A stretch of DNA of 64,000 bases, from contig DBXV01000026.1 in NCBI GenBank assembly GCA_002309695.1, positions 10,318-74,317 of the forward strand, in the 5' to 3' direction. Under the pieces are notes generated by a model, which was given only the letters and a program-made list of their open reading frames with translations, was not told the DNA's origin and made no database searches. The stretch's first letter is position 1, and every line of letters starts with the position of its first letter. Position numbers and translations under genes: made by a program. Positions 35,174 through 44,094 of this stretch are shown one piece after another. The stretch comes from Myxococcales bacterium UBA1203. Lineage in GTDB: Bacteria; Myxococcota; Myxococcia; Myxococcales; UBA5297.

Positions 35174-36271
35174 ATGAGAGCGAATTTCACCCGGATTGCA
35201 GCCGCTGTCGCTGCTGTGATGGCCTGTGCGGCCCTTCATGCGGAAAGTGCCCTGGCTGCACCGAAAGCCGCCAAAAATCAGCAGGAAGCCGCGAAGGCAC
35301 AGCAGGAAGAAGAGGCTCCGAAGGCGCCCAAGCCCTGGGAGGAAGGTGTCTCCGAGGAAAATCAGACGAAGGCCAAGGCGCTCTTCAAGGAAGGCACGAT
35401 TCTGCTGAACGATGCCTCCTTCGCCCCCGCTGCCGCCAAGCTGGAAGAGGCGCTGTCCCTCTGGGAACACCCGGCCATTCACTACAACATGGCCATGGCG
35501 CAGGTTCAGCTGGACCGGCCTCTGGAGGCCCGCAAGCACCTCGTGGCCGCCACCAAATTCGGCGCTGACGCCATCGGCGAGACCAATTTTGAGTCGGCAA
35601 AGACCTACCTGAAGCTGGTGGAGCGCCAGCTTTCCATGGCCGTCATCTCCGCCTCGATGGACGGCGTCGATGTCTCTCTCGACGGCCAGCCGCTGTTCAG
35701 CTCTCCCGACACCTTCAAGGACTTCGTGCCCGCCGGAACTCACGCCATCGTGGCGCGCAAGGACGGCTACCTGACGAGCGAGCTCAGCGAGACCTTCGAG
35801 CCCGGCGCCCAGAAGGAGCTCAACATCCGCCTCTACACTGCGGAGGAGCTCACCGAATACAGGCACCGCTGGCCCGTCTGGATGCCGTGGACCGTCTTTG
35901 GCGCGGGCGTGGCCGTGGCCGCTGTCGGCGGCGCGCTTCACGGCGTGGGCGTCTCCAAAATTCACAAGTTTGACGACAACGCCAAAGCCAACGGGCTCCT
36001 GGGCATCACCACCACGGATTCCGACCGGGATCTGCGGAATGACGGCATCTCCCTGCAAAAGGGCGCTGTCAGCCTCTACGCCGTGGGCGGAGCGGCCATC
36101 GTCTCGGGCATCACCCTCATCATTCTCAACAAGGCCAAGCCCTATCTGTTCGGCAAGCCTGTTGAGGATTCGGGCAGCGCCGAAGGCAGCGTTGCCACGC
36201 CGACGGCTGTCTCGGTGACGCCCGTCATCTCCGGCGACGGGGCGGGCGTGGCGGCCACGGTGGGGTTCTGA
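35174..36271 (+). CDS. TPR/PEGA-like membrane protein
   Basis: A 365-residue secreted or membrane protein of a type common in Myxococcota. It has a signal peptide (MACAALHAESALAA), Lys/Glu-rich stretches and TPR-like helices (about residues 60-150, including AKALFKEGTILLNDASFAPA). A PEGA-like beta domain follows (about 155-225, DGVDVSLDGQPLFSSP and VPAGTHAIVARKDGY). Two hydrophobic helices lie near 240-260 and 300-325 (AVSLYAVGGAAIVSGITLII). Function is unknown. It is a single-gene unit with a possible attenuator before it and a terminator after it. Confidence 0.75.
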   Translation: MRANFTRIAAAVAAVMACAALHAESALAAPKAAKNQQEAAKAQQEEEAPKAPKPWEEGVSEENQTKAKALFKEGTILLNDASFAPAAAKLEEALSLWEHPAIHYNMAMAQVQLDRPLEARKHLVAATKFGADAIGETNFESAKTYLKLVERQLSMAVISASMDGVDVSLDGQPLFSSPDTFKDFVPAGTHAIVARKDGYLTSELSETFEPGAQKELNIRLYTAEELTEYRHRWPVWMPWTVFGAGVAVAAVGGALHGVGVSKIHKFDDNAKANGLLGITTTDSDRDLRNDGISLQKGAVSLYAVGGAAIVSGITLIILNKAKPYLFGKPVEDSGSAEGSVATPTAVSVTPVISGDGAGVAATVGF

Positions 36272-36319
36272 GATCCCGGCGTTTTGCCGCGTGTGATTTT
36301 TCAGCTTCGCAACGTTGAC

Positions 36320-36354
36320 TGGCGGCGGGACTTCCTTCCCGCCGCCGGTGTTTT
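36320..36354 (+). terminator. intrinsic terminator
   Basis: GGCGGCGGGA (36321-36330) pairs with TCCCGCCGCC (36337-36346), followed by GGTG and TTTT. Confidence 0.75.
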
Positions 36355-36483
36355 CCGGGCCAGGAAGTCAGGCGTTCCCCGCAAGTGAAACGGAGAATCC
36401 TGCCGACGCCGCCCTCAAAACACCGCAGCAGACGCCGGAAGCGGGCTTTGCGTCCGCATGCCGGCAGGAGAATCGAGAAAGAC

Positions 36484-38217
36484 ATGTCCAGCCTGCTCCC
36501 ACGAATCAGCGCCGCCTTATTGGCAACAGGCGCCTCAGCGTTCGTCCTCGTCTCCAACTCCGGATGCTTCGACTCGGAATCCACGATTTGCGACACGGGC
36601 ATCACCTGCCCCACAGGCACCCGCTGCGCGCTCAACCAGCCGGTCTGCATTCTCGACGCGTGCGGCGACGGCAAAATGAACGACGGTGAAGAGTGCGACG
36701 ACGGCAATGTCATCTCCGGCGACGGATGCAGCGCTGTGTGCAGATTTGAAGGCTGCGGCAACGGCATCGTTGACATCGCCCTGGGCGAGGCCTGCGACGA
36801 CGGCAACAGCCTGGACGGCGACGGATGCAGCGCCGACTGCCGGACCAACGAAAAATGCGGCAACGGCGTCGTCGATTCGGACCTGGGCGAAATCTGCGAC
36901 GACGGCAACAACGTATCGGGCGACGGGTGCAGCTCCGACTGTCTGTCCGCCGAAAAATGCGGCAACGGCTACATCGATCTGCTCCTGGGCGAAGAGTGCG
37001 AGCCCACGCTGCCGCTGCCTGTGGCCCTGTCCGGCGTCACCTGCACTTCGGACTGCCGCTATTCCGGCTCCGGCAATTCCTTTGACCATGAACCGTATCA
37101 GACGCGGCAGTGCCGCCTGACGCTCCGCATCTCCGTCCCCGGCGGCAGAGATGAAGTGCCAGCGTCCCTTCCCGCCCGCATCGTTTCCGACAAAGGCGGC
37201 ATCGACTGCACGCCCACGGACGGCGGCCTGTGCGTCAGCGACGTGGTCCCCTGCGGAACAACTCTGACGCTGGCCCTTCTGCCCGATGACAGCGAACTGA
37301 TGACGACCGACGACATGGCAGCCAGTCTCAACTGGGGCACGGAGGGCTGCGCCGGCGACGGTTCAGAGGACGGCAGCGGCCATCCCATGTGGTGCAGCGT
37401 CACGCTTGAGGAAGATACCCCCGAGCGCCTCATCGAATTTTCCTATGGCGGAGACGTTCCGGAGGGCCTGTGCGCACTGTCCCTGAACATCGTCGAGGGC
37501 ATGCACGACGTTTATACGTATCCGGAGGGCATCGAAACGGTCACCTCAGAGCCGCTCTCCTTCCCCGGCCGCATCATCTCCAGCGCGGGCGGCATCAACT
37601 GCACGACAGCGGGCGGCCAGTGCACGTCGCGCCCGATGCCCTGCGGCCAGTCGGTCATTCTGTCGTGGGCCGTGCCCGCCAGCACCGAATCCAACCTCTG
37701 GGAGATGACCGAGTACATGTCGTGGGGCGTCCCTGGCTGCCACCCGGTCAAACTGAGCAGCGACGGCCAGATTTCTCTCTTCTTTGAGGAAGAAGGCTCC
37801 GGGAGCATGTTCGCCTGCGAAGTTCCCCTGACGCACGCCGGCACGCAGAACATCACCATCAACTACGACGGCCGTTCCCCGGGCTACCGAAACGCCTGCA
37901 TCGCCAGCGCGGAGACCTGCGGCTTCCCCGACATTGAGACCTGCGTCGCGGATGTGAACGGGAAAGTGTCCGCCCAGATTGCCCAGAACGGCGCCACACC
38001 GCTGAAGGACGACCCGCTGTGCGCCACCCGGCTGGATGACCTGTTCAGCTGCCTTTCCACGGCCGGCATACCGCTCACGGCCAGCGATCTCTGCATCCGG
38101 ACGGACGTGGGGACGGCCTTTAGTTCCAACGGCGAACTGTACAGGAGATTCGCGAATGCCTGCGGATTCGCCTTCGACAGTATGAACGCCTGCCTTCATG
38201 GCAAAGAGTTCCATTAA
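36484..38217 (+). CDS. lipoprotein with tandem CGNG/CDDGN (DUF4215-type) repeats
   Basis: A 577-residue lipoprotein. The signal ends in SNSGC. Three full Myxococcus Cys-rich repeats and a partial fourth follow at about residues 58-185 (CGDGKMNDGEECDDGN, CGNGIVDIALGEACDDGN, CGNGVVDSDLGEICDDGN, then CGNGYIDLLLGEECE). Two homologous domains of about 120 residues come next, each with PARIVSDKGGIDC or PGRIISSAGGINC and a PCG motif, ending in INYDG- or FSYGG-like strands. These suggest a domain duplication. The surface role is inferred; the repeats are disulfide-rich. The long frame upstream of ATG 36484 is not used: the lipoprotein signal starts there. The terminator follows. Confidence 0.85.
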   Translation: MSSLLPRISAALLATGASAFVLVSNSGCFDSESTICDTGITCPTGTRCALNQPVCILDACGDGKMNDGEECDDGNVISGDGCSAVCRFEGCGNGIVDIALGEACDDGNSLDGDGCSADCRTNEKCGNGVVDSDLGEICDDGNNVSGDGCSSDCLSAEKCGNGYIDLLLGEECEPTLPLPVALSGVTCTSDCRYSGSGNSFDHEPYQTRQCRLTLRISVPGGRDEVPASLPARIVSDKGGIDCTPTDGGLCVSDVVPCGTTLTLALLPDDSELMTTDDMAASLNWGTEGCAGDGSEDGSGHPMWCSVTLEEDTPERLIEFSYGGDVPEGLCALSLNIVEGMHDVYTYPEGIETVTSEPLSFPGRIISSAGGINCTTAGGQCTSRPMPCGQSVILSWAVPASTESNLWEMTEYMSWGVPGCHPVKLSSDGQISLFFEEEGSGSMFACEVPLTHAGTQNITINYDGRSPGYRNACIASAETCGFPDIETCVADVNGKVSAQIAQNGATPLKDDPLCATRLDDLFSCLSTAGIPLTASDLCIRTDVGTAFSSNGELYRRFANACGFAFDSMNACLHGKEFH

Positions 38218-38261
38218 CAGCCGGCCGCGCATCCCCTCAGCTTCCGGAGTCCGTCCGGCGA

Positions 38262-38303
38262 CTTAAAGCCCTCCCGCACCGCCCGCGTGCCGGAGGGCTT
38301 TTC
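38262..38303 (+). terminator. intrinsic terminator
   Basis: AAAGCCCTCC (38265-38274) pairs with GGAGGGCTTT (38292-38301), followed by T residues. It lies between convergent genes; the rest of the gap to 38505 shows nothing else. Confidence 0.8.
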
Positions 38304-38505
38304 ATTGGCGGGCACGTCTTTTCACCGGCAGGACTCCACACGGAAGCCGGCCGCTCTCCACCTCGGAAATGCACGCCGACATAAATTCTTGAAAACATCC
38401 ACTTTCACGCCCAAAGGGCGCCGCCCGCCGGCCGGGGGAAGCAGAGAAGAAACGCGAAGGAAAGGCTCAATACGCGGCGCACGGTTCAGTTCGGCCATTC
38501 AGCCG

Positions 38506-38940
38506 TCAGCGGCCTGCCGCAGATTCTGAGTCACCGGGCTCGGCCGCATGTTCCCCGCTCTCCGATGCCGCGCCCTCGTCCGCGTCGTCCGTCAGCTCTC
38601 CGCCAAAATCCCGGAAGTGCCGGGCAAAAGCCTCACCCGCATAGTTCTGAATGTCCGTCAGCAGAGCCACGTAGCGCCCCACAAAGCTGTGTCCCGCCGC
38701 GGTCAGCTCTGCGCCGCCCCGCTGATGGCCGCCTTTGTAGCGCCGGACCATGGGCATCCCCAGCGTGTCCTCCAGCGTCTGAATCATCCTCAGGGCCTTG
38801 GGATAGGACAGCTCCATGTCCCGCGCCGCCTGACTGATGGAGTGGTGCTTCTCGATGCCCCGAAGCAGCCAGACCACGCCGATTCCCATGAAGGGCTCCC
38901 CTTCGTCGTCTTTCAGCATCACGCGGACAAACACATCCAT
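38506..38940 (-). CDS. ModE-like winged-helix transcriptional regulator
   Basis: A 144-residue protein whose first 100 residues match the N-terminal DNA-binding domain of ModE (LysR-type winged helix): LLRGIEKHHSISQAARDMEL, SYPKALRMIQTLEDTLGMPM and VRRYKGGHQRGGAELTAAG. The molybdate-binding MOP domains are absent; the tail is acidic and disordered. ATG 38940 is chosen because the open frame upstream (to 39273) is low complexity. Stand-alone ModE-N proteins usually control molybdenum or metal-related genes. It lies divergent from the NTPase/membrane gene 215 bases away, which is its most likely target. Confidence 0.8.
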   Translation of the reverse strand: MDVFVRVMLKDDEGEPFMGIGVVWLLRGIEKHHSISQAARDMELSYPKALRMIQTLEDTLGMPMVRRYKGGHQRGGAELTAAGHSFVGRYVALLTDIQNYAGEAFARHFRDFGGELTDDADEGAASESGEHAAEPGDSESAAGR

Positions 38941-39154
38941 CTGAACCGCCCTTTCCTTCCCCCCGCTCCTCCCGCTTCTGATGAGGCGCCGCCTGCGCAG
39001 ACAGCGGCCTGTCAAGCCTCCCAAAAGGGTGCCCCCAAAAGAGGGACTGCCGACTCGCCTTTCCCTCGTCCGCGCTCCTTCGGACCGCCGTCCAAAAGCC
39101 GCTGTTTCTCTCGCAAAACAGCGAGGCGCGGACGCATCGCCACAAGGTCTCACG

Positions 39155-40741
39155 ATGTCAACCGACAAGTGCCTCATCCTCGTCACCGGCCGCGCGGGCG
39201 CTGGCAAAAGCACGCTCCTCACGCAGCTCGCGAGCAGCCTCCGCAAATTCCATCGGCTGGGGGGCTTCATCATGCGGGGCAGCGGCAGAACGGATGAACT
39301 CTTTGGCGCGGCGGAACGCTACGAGCTGGTGCCCGCCGCTTTTCCCAGAACGGACGCCATCCTCTGGGCGGACAGGGAGAACGGCGAATGCGTCTTTCGC
39401 GAGGAGACGCGGCGCCAGGCAGAAGCGCTCATCGAGGCGGAGACGACTGCTCCCGAATCCGAGCGCCCGGAGATTCTCTTCATCGATGAAATCGGGCGGC
39501 TGGAGCTCAGCGGGGAGGGCTTTGCGGACCTCTTTCAAAAGGCGCTGCACAGCGAGGTTCCCATCGTCGCGGCGGCGCTGAAAAAGAAGGCGCTCCCGGA
39601 AATCATCCGGCACTTCCATCTCGAAAACGGCCTGCTCATCGACCTGGACGAGATGACGATGAAGCAGGCTTCCGCGCTCATCCGCCGGCGCATCCGCGCC
39701 ATGGATTCGGAGCGCATCGGCGCCTTTGCCGGCCTCAACGGGCTGGTGGAGGTGGGCCTGGGCTCCATGCTGCGGGCGCTCAAGGTGCCGCTGAAAGGCC
39801 ACTTCCTCGCCTACCTGCAGAACGTCCTGCTCATCACCTTCGGCAAGTCCCTGCACGGGCGCGGCCTGTTCCGCATCACCTTCATCAGCTCGATGCTCAA
39901 GGCATTTTCCCCGGTGGGCGGGACGATCCGTCCCATGCTCTACATTCTGCTTCAGGGCAGCGCCTTCGCCCTCCCCGCAGCGATTCTGGGATTCAGCCTC
40001 GTCAGCGTTCTGGCCGGTTCCGTCCTCATGGCCTGGCTGACGCTCACCGTGAAGCTGCTCCTCGACTATCTCGTCTTCGGCATGGCCTTTTTTGACGCCT
40101 ACGCCGGTGCCATCGCCAAGGTGAACGAGTGGGCGCAGATTCAGGGGCTGAATCTCAAAACGGTCATCATCGGCTGCTTCGTTCTCAAGACCGTCATCGC
40201 GCTCGCGCTGGGGAGCGCCGCCTGGTTCGGAAACATGGATGCGCTGATGCAGCGACTGAAAAAGCGCCCCAAATGGGCCCCCGCGCCGCGCCTCGAAAAC
40301 ATGCCCGCCGCCGCTGCCGAAAATGCTCAGGCTCCCGGCCAGTCAGACGGCGCCAACGGCGCGGCTGCGGAAGGCGCGCCTCTTCCCGCTCCAGTCCAGC
40401 GCCGCTCTCTGAAATCCGCCGCGCTGGGCGCCCTCCGGGACATCCTCAACTGGAAATTCGTCGTCTTCTTCTTCGCGTCCGTCCTGCTGATGCTGTTCTT
40501 CGCCAATCTGAAAACCGCCGACCTGACGGCCATTTCGATTCGCGGGCTGTGCATCTCGTACGTGGGCTTCCTCGCCCTGAGGAGCGTGGATTTTTACAAG
40601 GCCGGGCTGTGGCTGGACCGGCACCTGGACCTCGGGCTGAGCAAGAGCCTGCCGATGGCCATGAATGTTCTGGCCGCATCGGCGCCGGAACAGACGCAAA
40701 AGCCGGAGAAGAAGCCTGGGGACGAGGGCACAGGCGCCTAG
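39155..40741 (+). CDS. THEP1-like NTPase fused to a multi-helix membrane domain
   Basis: A 528-residue protein. Residues 1-190 are a THEP1/NTPase_1-type P-loop domain: Walker A TGRAGAGKST (11-20), GGFIMRGSGRTD, and Walker B EILFIDEIGRLEL (106-118). The rest has about six hydrophobic helices in two blocks, including FSPVGGTIRPMLYILLQGSA, split by an Ala/Pro/Gln linker near 375-410. THEP1 enzymes hydrolyse nucleoside triphosphates and are usually stand-alone, so the fusion is unusual. ATG 39155 has AAGGT upstream; the preceding frame is basic low complexity. Divergent from a ModE-like regulator, which hints at a metal-linked transport role (inference). Its stop overlaps the convergent M50 gene by 4 bases. 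Confidence 0.75.
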   Translation: MSTDKCLILVTGRAGAGKSTLLTQLASSLRKFHRLGGFIMRGSGRTDELFGAAERYELVPAAFPRTDAILWADRENGECVFREETRRQAEALIEAETTAPESERPEILFIDEIGRLELSGEGFADLFQKALHSEVPIVAAALKKKALPEIIRHFHLENGLLIDLDEMTMKQASALIRRRIRAMDSERIGAFAGLNGLVEVGLGSMLRALKVPLKGHFLAYLQNVLLITFGKSLHGRGLFRITFISSMLKAFSPVGGTIRPMLYILLQGSAFALPAAILGFSLVSVLAGSVLMAWLTLTVKLLLDYLVFGMAFFDAYAGAIAKVNEWAQIQGLNLKTVIIGCFVLKTVIALALGSAAWFGNMDALMQRLKKRPKWAPAPRLENMPAAAAENAQAPGQSDGANGAAAEGAPLPAPVQRRSLKSAALGALRDILNWKFVVFFFASVLLMLFFANLKTADLTAISIRGLCISYVGFLALRSVDFYKAGLWLDRHLDLGLSKSLPMAMNVLAASAPEQTQKPEKKPGDEGTGA

Positions 40742-41568
40742 CGCTTCGGCAGTCCCATCGGCTGCGCCGGTTCGTCCGAAGTCTCCTGCATGATGAACGT
40801 CCAGATCCCCAGGAGGATTGTGGCCACGCCAATGAGGAATGCGATCCCTCCCCAGAACCACGTCGGCAGGAAGAGATACTGGGAGACGTGCTGCATGTCC
40901 GAGCCGTTGGTCGAGAAGAGGTAGCGCCAGTTCTCAAGCATGGCGGCGGCGATGGCGAAGCCGCTGAACGCCATGAACAGCTGCAGAAGGCCGCCCTTGA
41001 GGAATTTGGCCGCCAGTCCGGCGATGACGCCCAGGACGATGACGACGGCATAGGTCACCAGTGAATCCGCGTAGATGAGGCTGAACGCGCAGAGTGCCGC
41101 GCAGACAATGAGGAGCGCTTTCGAGACGCGTGGATGGCGGGCCGCCAGCACGAAAATCATACCCGTCAGCACCTGCGAGTAGCAGCCGGCGCCTGAAATC
41201 AGCGCCTGCCGAATGCGCGAGCCGTGGGCGATGGAATATCGGACGAACCCCTCGGCTCCCAGCGTGATGTCCGGCATCAGCGACAGATGAAGCGATTCGA
41301 CTTTGGCGCCCATGAGAAGCGCGGTCAGCAGGTGGCCCATCTCGTGGGCATAGACGGAGGCAATGGTCAGCGGCCACGTGTAGTGGGACGAGCCGTTTCC
41401 CAGCCACCAGAGCCCGCCGAACAGCGCCGCCGCGGCCACCAGAATGAAGCAGTTTTTGCCGCTGGCCTTTTTCTTCACGGGCCTGTTCCCGAGGGGCCGG
41501 AGGCTGCCGCCGCCCGAACCTAGGCCGCCAATCTGCGAGGATGAAGGTGCTGTCCCGATGGCTGACAT
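40738..41568 (-). CDS. M50-type membrane metalloprotease
   Basis: A 276-residue polytopic protein with HEMGH (about residues 75-79) inside a membrane helix, the zinc motif of site-2-type proteases. The context YAHEMGHLLTALLMGAKVESL resembles the M50B branch. About seven further helices follow, including MLENWRYLFSTNG near 208. I do not see the NPxDG second motif, so it may be a shortened or divergent form. Intramembrane cleavage of regulators is the family role; the target is unknown. It follows the 824-residue sulfatase-like gene on the same strand after 51 bases. Confidence 0.75.
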   Translation of the reverse strand: MSAIGTAPSSSQIGGLGSGGGSLRPLGNRPVKKKASGKNCFILVAAAALFGGLWWLGNGSSHYTWPLTIASVYAHEMGHLLTALLMGAKVESLHLSLMPDITLGAEGFVRYSIAHGSRIRQALISGAGCYSQVLTGMIFVLAARHPRVSKALLIVCAALCAFSLIYADSLVTYAVVIVLGVIAGLAAKFLKGGLLQLFMAFSGFAIAAAMLENWRYLFSTNGSDMQHVSQYLFLPTWFWGGIAFLIGVATILLGIWTFIMQETSDEPAQPMGLPKR

Positions 41569-41619
41569 GTCCGCTTCCTTCCTGAGCCGTCACGCGAGCG
41601 AGAGCGCGCGGCCGCTGTG

Positions 41620-44094
41620 TCAATTTGCTCCGGCGTCCGCAGGCTTCTCTTCGCTGCCCCCGGAGCGGACGCAGGCCTTCCAGTAGTCCCCGAGGCCCGG
41701 ATCGCCGCACAGGAAATAGCGCCCTTTTTCGGTCGTCATGTCCGCGCCGCGCATCCGCCATTCCCGCGAGGAGAGGTCCTTGCCCGCCTCGCGGCGGTCT
41801 GAATCCACGCCGAAGAGGGACAGCGCCAGGTCAAAAAACAGGTCGTTGGTCCAGAAGTCATCGAGCCGCGCGCTGAGCCGGCCGGCCAGTTCTTCGTGGG
41901 AAGCCCGGAAGTCCTCCGACATCCACAGGACGAAGGGGATGCGGGCCATGCCCCAGAGGAACGTGTCGCGGGGAACGCCCGGAACTTCGCCGTGGTCCGA
42001 AAAATACGTGAACGTGGCGAGGTTCAGATGTGCCTCCGCATAGTTGAACAGGGCCTCAAGCACGCTGTCCGTGTAGAGAATCGAATCGTCGTAGGCGTCG
42101 TTCACGGCGTCGTCCGACTGGCCCGCAAAGCGGCGTTTCTCCTCGGGCGTCCTGTCCCGATAAATCAGGTGGCTGCCGTTCAGATGGATGATGACCACGC
42201 TGTCGCGGGAGGTGTCCGCCGTTCTGGTCAGAAGGTCCGCGAGCTCCATGTCGAAACTTTCGGCCGGACGCGCCGTCCACTCGGACCTGCCGCACGAGGC
42301 CGCCATAATGCCGAAGGGCATGCCCTTGTTGAAATCGCGCTCCTGATTGCTCAGCCACGTCACCGCGAAGCCGGCCTCCTGAAGCGCCTCCGGCAGTGTC
42401 AGCGAATCCTCGAAGCGGCGCCGGTCGTACTGATCCGCCTCGGTCAGGGCCATCTCCAGCGCGTGGTAGGTGTACTTGCTGCCCGCATAGGCGCTGCGAA
42501 AGACGAGGAGTCCCTTTTCCCGGGCCATCGCCTCCAGCCAGGGCGTCGTCGGTCGCCCATAGCCATACAGACTCAGGTGGTCCCTGCCCGCCGACTCGCC
42601 GATGACGACCAGATGCGTCCGGGGCCCGCGGTCCGCGTCCCGCTGTCCATCGCGCCTGACCACAGCGGCGTGCGCAGGCGTCTTCCGCGCGGCGATGCGC
42701 CGAAAATACTGAAACGTCTCCGCGAACTGGGTGCCCACAGGCGCGGCCAGCGCCTCCCGAACGATGCCCGCCGCGAGAAGCATGAGGACAATCCGGACGG
42801 CGGAAGCGCTGAGGTGAAAAGGCCGAGACGGGACTGAATCAGCCTCGGCCGACAGGCGGCTGAGGCGCTTCACATTCAGCGTCCACACGCCCTTCACCAT
42901 GGCCGACGCGGCAATCACCAGCGCGATGAGGTGCGGCACGTAAGCGCTGGCAAAGCGCAGCGCCTCGTGGGGATTGGTCTGCCAGATGGCCTCGATGGCC
43001 GGGAGGGCAAACGTCTGTCCGAAGGCCAGCCGGTAAACGACGAGAACCAGCGGGGGAATCAGCGCCAGAATTTCCGCGGCGGTGAAGGCCAGAACCCAGC
43101 GGCGGCGCACAGACACCTCGCGCCCTTTGACAGAAGACGCCGCGGCGGCCGCCATCCCTTCGAGGAGAAAAAGAACCGACAGCAGGCGGAGTCCCATGCG
43201 GAAAGAGCTGTCCAGGCTGTAAGCGCCGGATTCCCGGCCAATGGTGGCCAGCTCAAGGGCGGCAAAGGGGAGCGCGAACACCAGGAACGTGCCCATGTTC
43301 CGCAGGAGGGAGCGCGTGGAGAGGCCGAAGGACAGAGCCAGGATGAGGGCCATGGCCAGGCAGAGGAAGGTCAGATCGGCGCTCGACGGCACGAGGCCCG
43401 GGAACATCCCCGCCGAGACCGCCCCGGGGACGAGGAAGAGCAGCGGGGCCGCAGCGGCAAAGGCGGCGCAGAGGACGGTGCGGCCGGAAATGAGGGGGCG
43501 AAGTCCGCGGCGCAGCACCAGGGTCCCCGCCAGCCACAGTGCGGCGAACAGAAAGGGAATGCTCCGCAGCCAGAGCGCGCCCCACGGACCTGGAAGGAGA
43601 GGAGCGCTGCCCGCGGAAATCCGCGAAACGGACAGTTTTCCCTGACCGCCGTAGGCCACGCCGAAAGTGAGTGCTTCGAGAGGCTCGGAATTTTCCAGGT
43701 CGAGAGAAGCCGTGTCCCGACCCGGCGGCAGAGCGGCGGAACTCAGGCGCTTTCCATCGCTGAAGCGCGCGGCCCAGAGAAAATTCCCCTCGGACTCAGC
43801 CGAATAGCGGACCTGAACGCGCAGATGCCCCGCCGGCATGTCCACAACGGGCGTCTCCACAAAGGAAACACCCTCAGGCGGCACCGGCGTCGTCACATCG
43901 GCGGGAAGCGCCTGGCCTCTCTCAGCCGTCAGCAGCTTCTGGGAGAGGTCGCCCGCGTAAAAAACAAAGGCGCTCTCGCCGCCGACAGGCCGCACCGCCA
44001 GAAACAGCGCCAGAAGAAGCATCCCGGCCGCGGCCAGAAGCGCGCTCCGGCGAAAAAAGCTGCCCTCTGCCGCATTGCCCGCTTCGACGCTCAT
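41620..44094 (-). CDS. phosphoethanolamine-transferase-like sulfatase-domain membrane protein
   Basis: An 824-residue membrane protein. About 450 N-terminal residues contain a first helix (LLAAAGMLLLALFLAVRPVG), a periplasmic beta domain and about eight more helices. The C-terminal catalytic domain is of the alkaline-phosphatase/sulfatase fold: HLVVIGESAGRDHLSLYGYG with the nucleophile position at Ser (about 499) where EptA has Thr, then THALE-like YTYHALEMALTE, NGSHLIYRDR and FTYFSDHGE (about 697-701). EptA/OpgE-type enzymes add phosphoethanolamine to LPS or glycans. The reaction here is inferred. Its start overlaps the upstream gene stop by ATGA (44091-44094). Confidence 0.8.
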   Translation of the reverse strand: MSVEAGNAAEGSFFRRSALLAAAGMLLLALFLAVRPVGGESAFVFYAGDLSQKLLTAERGQALPADVTTPVPPEGVSFVETPVVDMPAGHLRVQVRYSAESEGNFLWAARFSDGKRLSSAALPPGRDTASLDLENSEPLEALTFGVAYGGQGKLSVSRISAGSAPLLPGPWGALWLRSIPFLFAALWLAGTLVLRRGLRPLISGRTVLCAAFAAAAPLLFLVPGAVSAGMFPGLVPSSADLTFLCLAMALILALSFGLSTRSLLRNMGTFLVFALPFAALELATIGRESGAYSLDSSFRMGLRLLSVLFLLEGMAAAAASSVKGREVSVRRRWVLAFTAAEILALIPPLVLVVYRLAFGQTFALPAIEAIWQTNPHEALRFASAYVPHLIALVIAASAMVKGVWTLNVKRLSRLSAEADSVPSRPFHLSASAVRIVLMLLAAGIVREALAAPVGTQFAETFQYFRRIAARKTPAHAAVVRRDGQRDADRGPRTHLVVIGESAGRDHLSLYGYGRPTTPWLEAMAREKGLLVFRSAYAGSKYTYHALEMALTEADQYDRRRFEDSLTLPEALQEAGFAVTWLSNQERDFNKGMPFGIMAASCGRSEWTARPAESFDMELADLLTRTADTSRDSVVIIHLNGSHLIYRDRTPEEKRRFAGQSDDAVNDAYDDSILYTDSVLEALFNYAEAHLNLATFTYFSDHGEVPGVPRDTFLWGMARIPFVLWMSEDFRASHEELAGRLSARLDDFWTNDLFFDLALSLFGVDSDRREAGKDLSSREWRMRGADMTTEKGRYFLCGDPGLGDYWKACVRSGGSEEKPADAGAN

